Assembly (NCBI GenBank): GCA_004151065.3
Contig: NWUY0304793956.1
Coordinates: forward strand, 1 to 16,019
Length of the DNA stretch: 16,019 nt
Direction: 5' to 3'
DNA from: Larix sibirica
Lineage: Eukaryota > Streptophyta > Pinopsida > Pinales > Pinaceae
The notes under the pieces: generated by a model
What the model saw: the letters and a program-made list of their open reading frames with translations, nothing else
Databases searched by the model: none
Told to the model about the DNA's origin: nothing
Shown: one piece after another, positions 10,491 to 16,019 of the stretch
Position numbering within the stretch: the stretch's first letter is position 1
Layout: the number at the start of each line of letters is the position of its first letter
Translations under genes and position numbers: made by a program

Positions 10491-12172
10491 GGAAACCAAA
10501 TTACAGGGGGTATTTGCTCCAAGGCCCCCAGTAACAGAATCCCCCAAACTCCCTTCAACAGAATCATTAATATTACCTAAATTGTTCCCACCCAACACAG
10601 GTGAACTATGCAAGTCATTATTCACCATTCTCGACATTAAACGCTCAGAAATAGCAATAGACTCAAGAGCAGAATCATCAACAACCCCCATATCCTTCTT
10701 ACCTTTCCGCCTAGGCTTTCTAAGGGTGACATTCTGAAAGCGAGTGATATTACAAGACTGGACCCTAGGGTTAGAGGAAGGGTTTTTAGAGAAGATAGGG
10801 AGGGGAGAGAGGATATCTGCCTTATCATAGGTTCTATAACCTGCCTCATCTAAAATAATGGTATCATCACCAGTATAAGGCCCAAACTCAACAATATTGT
10901 TATCCCCCATGCATAAATCAGTAGAACCGGGAGGTTGAAAGGTATTGAAAGTGCATAACGCTGAAGAATCAAAAACCCTAGTCGCCCCATCAACCAAACC
11001 CATGCTCAATGTACTGTCAGAAGGAAAAACAATGGGTTCAATATCCCCCCCAAAATCAATTGAAGCCCCAAAAAGACCCCTATAAACCCTAGACTTCTAA
11101 AAAAAAGACAATCTTTAGACTTCAAACCCTGCACATTACCCAAATTCAAAACAGTATCTCCCGACGCCAACTTGCTATCAAGAATGGCCTCAGCTTCTCG
11201 AATACAAGCTAAATCATCTTCAGGAATTACAGGTATAGGTTAACCAAGATTAAGAGGTAACTTACCCGACAATTCAAGAAGCTCCAGTGAATCCCCAGAC
11301 CCATTCAGCTGAAGTTGTGCTTTAGAAACATAATTGAAAGGCGTCGACCTCAACGGAGTGGAAGACCGGAGTTCTAGGCAATGTGAACGGAGATGCCCCG
11401 TCTGCTGGCAGAAATGACACCGAAAAGGAATTCTAAAGTAGTCTAAACGCTGCCTCCACACCCTTTCACCCCACTGAAGCTCAATTTCAACCGGAAGACC
11501 TAAATCCATCTTGAACTCCACCATAACCTTTGCTGATCTTCTATCATACCCAAATAATGAGTTGTTATCTAGCCGAACAAATCTACCCACGGTGTTAGCA
11601 ATACCTATAAGAATGTTTTCTGTCCATAGCTCTATCGGCAGTCCAAGTATAAGGAGCCACAAATGGCGGAAGCTTTGTTTCTCCTTCAGCGGATCAAACA
11701 ATAGATGCCACTTCTTCAGGAAAAACGACCCCTCTTTAAAGCACCAAAACCTCTTAAGAACCAAGCTCACATGCTCCGGCTTCGAAAAAATGAACATAAC
11801 CCAAGCATTAATTAGTTGCATCACCCTAGGCATATCCCCACAGAAAGGAGACCAGTTCTTTCGAACCCATTCCACCAGCTCGTGTTGGTCTCCCCTAGTA
11901 AATTCAAGTCGCCCTACCACCGCCCGAGAGTTTAAAATCTTAATCCTTTCAAGATTTGTTTCAACCAGGATGGAGAAACAATCCAGGCCCTCCCTTACTT
12001 TTAGGGTTTTGTTAGAATGTCTACGCCGAGCCTTATCCCCCCTCCATCTGTTTGGCCATGCAAAAGAGGGTTTATCCAGCTTACTTCTCACTTCACCAGA
12101 ACCAACTGACTGCGGAATGTCGCCAGCACAAGAATATGGACTACCACCTATAATCCCCTGACGTCCCATCAT
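10488..12172 (-). pseudogene. LINE B ORF1: DUF4283-like RNA-binding protein with CCHC knuckle
   Basis: The probable nucleocapsid-like ORF1 protein is about 560 codons. The open frame extends to a GTG at 12190, but the first in-frame ATG is 12170-12172, with a second ATG directly after, so I start there. A basic N-terminal stretch (RWRGDKARRRHSNK) precedes a DUF4283-like domain (about residues 65-235, with LWLLILGLPIELWTENI). Next comes a C-x2-C-x4-H-x4-C knuckle (CHFCQQTGHLRSHC, 11378-11419). The tail is acidic and polar, with one basic patch (RKPRRKGKKD) near 10700. It is broken twice: TAA at 11240-11242, and a frameshift in the A8 run at 11099-11106. After the shift the frame runs open to the TAA at 10488-10490, overlapping ORF2. 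Context and motifs make the identity firm; exact domain limits are by eye. Confidence 0.88.
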
Positions 12173-12551
12173 AACCCCACTCCTTGACACCGATCAACCG
12201 GTAGTTGCCCGTCAAAGGCCCCCGACACCTGGAGCCCACAATAGTGTAAAACAAGCTGCACCGCCCAATAAAGAAACAAAGGTAGCTAGAGAGAGAGCAG
12301 TCCCCAAATCTAGAACCCATCCAAATAGTAAAAGACCAACTACCCAACAATAATAATAGGGGTAAAAACTGAGAACTGCAGGAATTAGCAGAAAATGTCG
12401 GATACAGACCAACCAAAAACAACAACAAACTAAAATTTACTTCCCACTTTTTTAAACCTTGGCTGGTACTATGTTGGCCCTGAAGGGCCAACTGGACTCC
12501 AAGTGTTTGTTGCCAGTAATTAGTCAGCCTCCACCAGCAAGATCGTACCAT
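12141..12551 (-). CDS. Upstream reading frame in the LINE B 5' UTR overlapping the ORF1 start
   Basis: From a true ATG at 12549-12551 this frame stays open for 136 codons and ends inside ORF1 in another frame. The product would have two hydrophobic stretches (about residues 39-55 and 62-78, with FSLLLFLVGLY and FLPLLLLLGSWSF) that could span a membrane. I recognise no family. It may be chance, a translational brake on ORF1, or a small leader protein. It is intact although ORF1 and ORF2 are both broken, but one open frame of this size is weak evidence for selection. Confidence 0.25.
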   Translation of the reverse strand: MVRSCWWRLTNYWQQTLGVQLALQGQHSTSQGLKKWEVNFSLLLFLVGLYPTFSANSCSSQFLPLLLLLGSWSFTIWMGSRFGDCSLSSYLCFFIGRCSLFYTIVGSRCRGPLTGNYRLIGVKEWGYDGTSGDYRW

Positions 12552-12634
12552 TCCTGCAGAAAAAACACAGTATTTTACAAACCCTAAACCTAGCCATCGC
12601 CAAGAAATTGCAATTGGCCTAAGTTTTATATATC
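12173..12634 (-). promoter_or_regulatory. LINE B 5' UTR and presumed internal promoter region
   Basis: In the sense direction the element begins at the target duplication with GATATATAAAACTTAGGCCA. That gives a TATATAAA-like and a CCAAT-like string within the first 25 bases. A plant telo-box-like motif (TTTAGGGTTT) follows, in which AGGGTTT is the core. Plant LINEs need an internal promoter, so this is where it should be. The individual motifs are only suggestive by eye. Confidence 0.5.
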
Positions 12635-12647
12635 GAACAACATATAT
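12635..12647 (+). repeat. LINE B target-site duplication, 5'-side copy
   Basis: GAACAACATATAT is identical to 6177-6189. It is followed by TTTATAGC, so the pre-insertion site had ...ATTTT/ATAG..., close to the usual L1-type nick preference. This copy sets the 5' end of the element and shows that LINE B was not truncated on insertion. Confidence 0.88.
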
Positions 12648-13118
12648 TTTATAGCAAAGTAAATACCACTATAATATAATATCATATTTTTAAAGTATTA
12701 ACTAATTCATATTCCTCGTCTTTCACATAAAATTGTTTTTACTAATATTATTATATAATTATTCTCGTAAGGAAAAAGAAAACCATGACAATAAAAATTA
12801 TTTAAACAAGAACCACATGGTGGCAATGTCCTTGACATTGCATCTTTGTTGACTAATGGTTTGCAATTGCTGGAGGTTTTATTTGGTAAGAACAATGTTA
12901 ACTAGTTTAACCTGTCGTATAAAAATTTAATATATTGGAAAACTATTCAAAAAAAATGTGATTTTTACTATAAGTTTGAAGGGTTTATTGATTTTTATTA
13001 TTATTATTTCAATAAGGTTTGGAATTATCTGTATATTATGAAATGAACATAATATCCAAATACATATGATATCAATATATAATTGATAATATGGACAACC
13101 TTTATAAATTATCAGTGC
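12648..13118. other. AT-rich non-coding flank of LINE B; no gene
   Basis: This stretch is very AT-rich, with many short A, T and TA runs. Short open frames here (for example around 12707-12895 and 12927-13121 on the minus strand) have low-complexity composition and no motif. An imperfect inverted repeat lies at 13064-13095 (CATATGATATCAAT against ATTGATAATATG). I see nothing else. Confidence 0.6.
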
Positions 13119-13373
13119 CAAAATTCTCCACTTTAAGACACATTATGTAATATAGACACACTGTCAATTTTCCTAGTGTAATGACAAGAAAGTGCCTTTT
13201 TTGCTTTGCCCATTTTTCAACCTTGTTTCACCAATTCTCAACTTTAAGACATATTATGTAATATAGAGACTGTCCATGATCCATTGCTTAATACATAGAC
13301 TGTCAATTTTCCTAGTGTAATGACAAGAAAGTGCATTTTTTGCTTTGCCCATTTTTCAACCTTGTTTCACCAT
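13119..13373. repeat. Tandem duplication, two units of about 112 and 143 bp
   Basis: Unit 1 (about 13119-13230) and unit 2 (about 13231-13373) match closely from ATTCTC.ACTTTAAGACA through to CCTTGTTTCACCA, with few mismatches. Unit 2 carries about 30 extra bases (roughly 13270-13300) flanked by AGACTGTC on both sides. No coding frame is carried. The high identity suggests a fairly recent duplication. Confidence 0.88.
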
Positions 13374-13658
13374 TTTAAGAAAGATTCCATGATATATATA
13401 TTGTAAAAAGGAAATTCCTTACCATGAATGACTAATCTCCTCATTCTTTCATATCTATCAATGTACTAAAGCTGTTTCTCATATCCTTTCTTTGAAGATA
13501 TTGTTTATTTGGATAGTTAGGTTGTCTATAAGATATGAACCTCTATTCTTTTATAATAAGCATTCATACTTACCATCTAACCATAGGCCAATAGACTTAT
13601 TTTTCATGTCCTCCATCAGAAACCTTAAATCAGATATAACCAACTTTACCAAAACTGA
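13374..13658. other. Non-coding stretch with no convincing gene
   Basis: A plus-strand open frame at 13492-13698 has an AT-driven composition and runs into a tandem repeat, so I do not treat it as a gene. I see no RNA gene or mobile-element end here. Confidence 0.5.
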
Positions 13659-13786
13659 AAAATATATAATCTCCATAATCACAAGGTTTGTTCCTTGAGT
13701 CCCAGCTTTGGATAGGATTTTAAAAATAGATAATTTCCATAATTACAAGGTTTGTTCCTCATGTCCCAGCTTTGGATAGGATTTTA
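13659..13786. repeat. Tandem duplication of a 64-bp unit
   Basis: Unit 1 is 13659-13722 and unit 2 is 13723-13786. Both contain ACAAGGTTTGTTCCT and GTCCCAGCTTTGGATAGGAT with only a few differences. It lies about 290 bp from the larger tandem duplication, so this intergenic segment has undergone repeated local duplication. Confidence 0.9.
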
Positions 13787-13899
13787 TCCCCTCAGGGTGC
13801 ACTGTTTCAACACAAAAATGATAAAAATACCAAGCAACAGAGGAAACGAAATTCAAATATATTAAAGAACTGCTAAGCTTCCCATGCCTCTCTTTACAG

Positions 13900-13947
13900 T
13901 ACTTCCCAATCGCTGCAGAATTTGCTTATGAAGTTTGGCTTCACAAA
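13900..13947 (+). CDS. Possible 48-nt mini-exon with splice-like borders
   Basis: A pyrimidine-rich acceptor (CCTCTCTTTACAG, ending 13899) is followed by 16 codons without a stop (YFPIAAEFAYEVWLHK). A donor-like GTAAGA then starts at 13948. The peptide looks protein-like and the open frame extends on both sides (about 51 codons between a TAA near 13820 and a TGA near 13970). I recognise no family and find no partner exon within the window. The minus strand of the same segment is also partly open. It may be part of a host gene whose other exons lie far away, a gene relic, or chance. Confidence 0.25.
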
Positions 13948-13969
13948 GTAAGAAGAAGAAAAGTTAACA

Positions 13970-15305
13970 TGAACTGAAAGCCTGTCCCTTGTTGAATGGA
14001 AGAGAAACTCTGTTAGAAATATTTTAACTGGCACGATTACATGACGAATGTATTATAGATTCTCCAAGCATGACCCTCCGGCCATCCATCATTCCTATTT
14101 GGCCTGTCTATAGGCAGAGGACTAAAGAGGGTACCAAATGCATTTATTTACAAAAGGAAATGGAAAAACTAAGACTACAAAACCCAAAACAACATTTGAT
14201 ACAAGGCAGAACTGTCTAAAATGATGCAAAGTAGAAATTTCTGAAGGCAAAAATTTCTAAATAAACTGAAATCGGTGCATGTAAATGATGTATTTGGATT
14301 TGACAGAGATCCATGTTAAGTATTTTATTTTAGTAAATTAACTGATGTTGTTGGATTTGATAGAAACCTACATACATTAAGGAATTTTAAGGAATAATTT
14401 ACATTCCCATGCTGGCCATTTTCTAGGAGTCTGCAACCTCTAGAGAATAAAGACAAAAAGAGTGTTTTTTTTCTTCAAATTTTCCTATTGAAGTTGTGTT
14501 GACTTTTCTTGTTGTATCTTACTTAATGAGTTCATTAATCGAGTGATAGTTGCTAGAAGCATCAACATTATTTGCAGTCTATATGATGCCCATAAATTTT
14601 ACAAGTTACATAAATTTTGGGCGAATGCATGATGAAAAAAAGAGTTAGTTCAGCAGTTGTTGGAAACAAGGAAAATCATTTTCACTTCTTAGCAATGACC
14701 ATACCATTGGACCATGGATTCAGTTTACTTGATAAAGCGTCATGTTGAAGATCCCTTCAATATTCAACTACACCAAAAGATCAATTGGCACCAACAAATA
14801 CCTGCATTCTTGTTATAAATTGTTCACAACTCAAATACAATTACCTGTACACAACTCTCAATATATAAGAAGCACAAAAGTGTCCACAATTAATAAGAAA
14901 TATTGTGCACAAGTGCAAAGGTTTACAATTGGAATAGAGTTGAAACACAACCTTGAAAGAAAAACCTAAAACTCGTCAGTGTAACAAACTCTTAAAAAAT
15001 AAATGAATGGATAAAAGAAGCAAGACATTGCAAGAAATGTAAATGAAAATGTTCCATTATGTACACTCAATACAAAAGGGAGTAATACAGAGCAAGAGAA
15101 CCAAAAAATCCCATGAATGGCCTTCTCCCATCATCTATAGACAGTGGGTGGAGACAACATTTCCTTTCTCCCTCTGAGTTACTGATCATTTCAGCAAGCA
15201 GCCTCCAAATACTCTTACATTCAAGAAATAATAACGCACCAAATTTGAAAAATCATATCATGGTTTCAACCTTATGGTGGAAATCAACATAGAAAAGGAT
15301 TTGAA
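13970..15305. other. Long AT-rich non-coding stretch; no gene seen
   Basis: No frame with recognisable motifs was found on either strand. A plus-strand open frame at 14742-14969 is short and has no domain. Two loosely similar segments near 14290 and 14350 share TTGGATTTGA.AGA and may be an old duplication. The minus-strand sequence around 15050-15110 (TTTTGTATTGAGTGTACATA) resembles a plant transcript 3' end and could belong to the frame that ends at 15306, but this is inference. Confidence 0.4.
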
Positions 15306-15719
15306 CTAAAGTCTAGTACCTTTCTTCCATGGTTGCATAACAGAGTCATAATACTTGGATGGCAAGGCATGAGATCTAGTTCTCTTAGAGTAGCGCAACT
15401 GGTGGATCGCCATTTGATCTTCATTATCCCCAATACCTATAACCTAGTTTTCACTCTGCTCTGTACACAGAGGAGTCCCCAATATGGAGATGCTATTGAC
15501 TGTCAAGACAGACATTGAATTGGCAGCACTCAGATTCCCCAGTAGATTATGAAACATCTTTGGAGCATCAGGCTCACCATGTTTAAAAGCACTTTTGGCT
15601 CTTCTGAGTCTTCTCTTCTGCAAGAAGGATACCCCAGTAGATGTTAAGACAACCTTTCTAATATCTTTCTCTCCTCTGTTATTCTCAGGGAGACCAACCT
15701 GCTCATTCTCCATAATCAT
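15306..15719 (-). pseudogene. Unidentified coding-like frame, 138 codons with one internal TAG
   Basis: From ATG 15717-15719 the frame runs 91 codons to a TAG at 15444-15446. It then continues in the same frame to a TAG at 15306-15308. Both halves look coding. The first has a basic helix-like stretch (LQKRRLRRAKSAFKHG, about residues 34-49). The second contains RYSKRTRSHALPSKYYDS, a basic motif of the kind seen in plant nuclear proteins; from memory it resembles a basic RSKRR.-type segment in CLASSY chromatin remodelling proteins, but this is weak. A donor-like GGTACT lies at 15320-15315. Upstream of the ATG the frame is also open for about 20 codons (FEILFRELHLLAEVV) to a TAA near 15784, so the true start may be upstream in another exon. 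A TATAAAT lies near 15800. The internal TAG suggests a pseudogene or captured gene fragment. I cannot assign a function. Confidence 0.4.
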
Positions 15720-15876
15720 AACGACTTCAGCTAAAAGATGAAGTTCTCGAAAGAGGATTTCAAATTTGGCCTCCGGATTTTCAATTTACGGAAGCCGGAT
15801 TTATAATAACAATCCCAAAACACAGACAAAGTCCTCGAATTTAAAAACCACCACGAAGACGGAGTGCTAGTAAAAA

Positions 15877-15978
15877 ACTATTTATAGTGCTATTTAATGT
15901 TTGGTTAAGAATTGTTATTTTAACATAACTATTTATAGAGCTAGAAGGCTATGTACCGTTTGGTCAAGGATTGTTATT
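15877..15978. repeat. Imperfect direct repeat, two units
   Basis: AACTATTTATAG occurs at 15877-15888 and 15927-15938. GTTTGGTTAAGAATTGTTATT (15899-15919) is repeated with two changes at 15958-15978. The order is the same in both units but the spacing differs (offsets 50 and 59 bases), so one unit has gained or lost about 9 bases. It lies upstream of the minus-strand frame starting at 15719. It might be a promoter-region duplication or the subterminal part of a small DNA transposon; neither is shown. Confidence 0.7.
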
Positions 15979-16019
15979 GTATTGGAGCTCTGCTCAAAGG
16001 AGATTTGCCACCCCCTCCA

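Larger units (their letters stand above)
6190..12634 (-). mobile_element. LINE B: near full-length plant L1-type LINE with RNase H
   Basis: The element is about 6.4 kb, bounded by exact 13-bp direct repeats. In its own sense it has a 5' UTR of about 460 bp (12634-12173), ORF1 (12172-10488), ORF2 (10488-6376), a 3' UTR of about 180 bp and a short A-tail. The endonuclease-reverse transcriptase-zinc-RNase H order is that of plant L1-clade elements carrying an RNase H domain. At the empty site the plus strand reads ATTTT then ATAG, so the first-strand nick fits the TTTT/A preference of L1-type endonucleases. Both ORFs are broken by point stops and single-base shifts but there is no large deletion. 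That suggests insertion of a complete copy followed by moderate ageing, and makes it clearly younger than LINE A. Confidence 0.93.

Noticed and set aside
11511-12161. 216-codon plus-strand open frame
   Set aside because: It lies fully antisense to LINE B ORF1, which has clear DUF4283-like and CCHC features. The plus-strand frame is a shadow with no motif.
12173-12190. GTG at 12190 as the ORF1 start
   Set aside because: Plant nuclear genes start at ATG. The first in-frame ATG is 12170-12172, and an in-frame TGA lies just upstream of the GTG.
13064-13095. Inverted repeat as a terminator or microRNA hairpin
   Set aside because: The arms are about 12-14 bp, AT-only in character and imperfect, in an AT-rich area where such repeats arise by chance.
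13492-13698. 68-codon plus-strand frame as a gene
   Set aside because: It is AT-driven and its end falls inside a 64-bp tandem repeat, so it is likely a chance frame.
14742-14969. 75-codon plus-strand frame as a gene
   Set aside because: Its composition follows the local AT-rich sequence, and there is no motif, homology or splice context.

Overview
This is nuclear DNA from a plant, most likely a seed plant. Most of it is two non-LTR retrotransposons (LINEs, L1-type) lying head-to-tail on the minus strand. Their ORF1 proteins carry a DUF4283-like domain with a CCHC zinc knuckle. Their ORF2 proteins carry an APE-like endonuclease, a reverse transcriptase and a zf-RVT-type zinc-binding segment, and the second element adds a C-terminal RNase H. 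That layout is typical of plants. The rest is AT-rich, low in genes, and holds small direct duplications. I cannot name the species.

Layout. Bases 1-171 hold no supported gene. From about 172 to 5,620 (possibly to about 5,940) lies an old, heavily decayed LINE, called LINE A here. Its 5' end is towards high coordinates and its 3' end is missing. After a short spacer comes LINE B (6190-12634). It is nearly full length: 13-bp target-site duplications on both sides (6177-6189 and 12635-12647), an A-tail, a 3' UTR, ORF2, ORF1 and a 5' UTR with its own upstream reading frame. LINE B is dead, with one stop and one frameshift in ORF1 and four in-frame TAGs and two frameshifts in ORF2, but its catalytic residues are still readable. 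In both elements a TAATG sits at the ORF1/ORF2 junction, so the ORF1 stop and ORF2 start share one base.

From 12,648 to the end the sequence is AT-rich and mostly non-coding. It has two recent local duplications (13119-13373 and 13659-13786) and one candidate 48-nt mini-exon on the plus strand (13900-13947). A coding-like minus-strand frame (15306-15719) is interrupted by one TAG and has a basic, nuclear-looking C-terminal motif. An imperfect direct repeat follows at 15877-15978.

How it works together. In a LINE of this kind ORF1 packages the RNA; the ORF2 endonuclease nicks a T-rich target, the reverse transcriptase copies the RNA there, and RNase H can remove the template. LINE B's insertion site (TTTT/A) fits that mechanism. 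Neither element could work by itself now. I see no new multi-gene system. The most useful points are the datable LINE B insertion, the shared TAATG junction, the all-TAG stop pattern in LINE B ORF2, and the unidentified frame near 15.3-15.8 kb.
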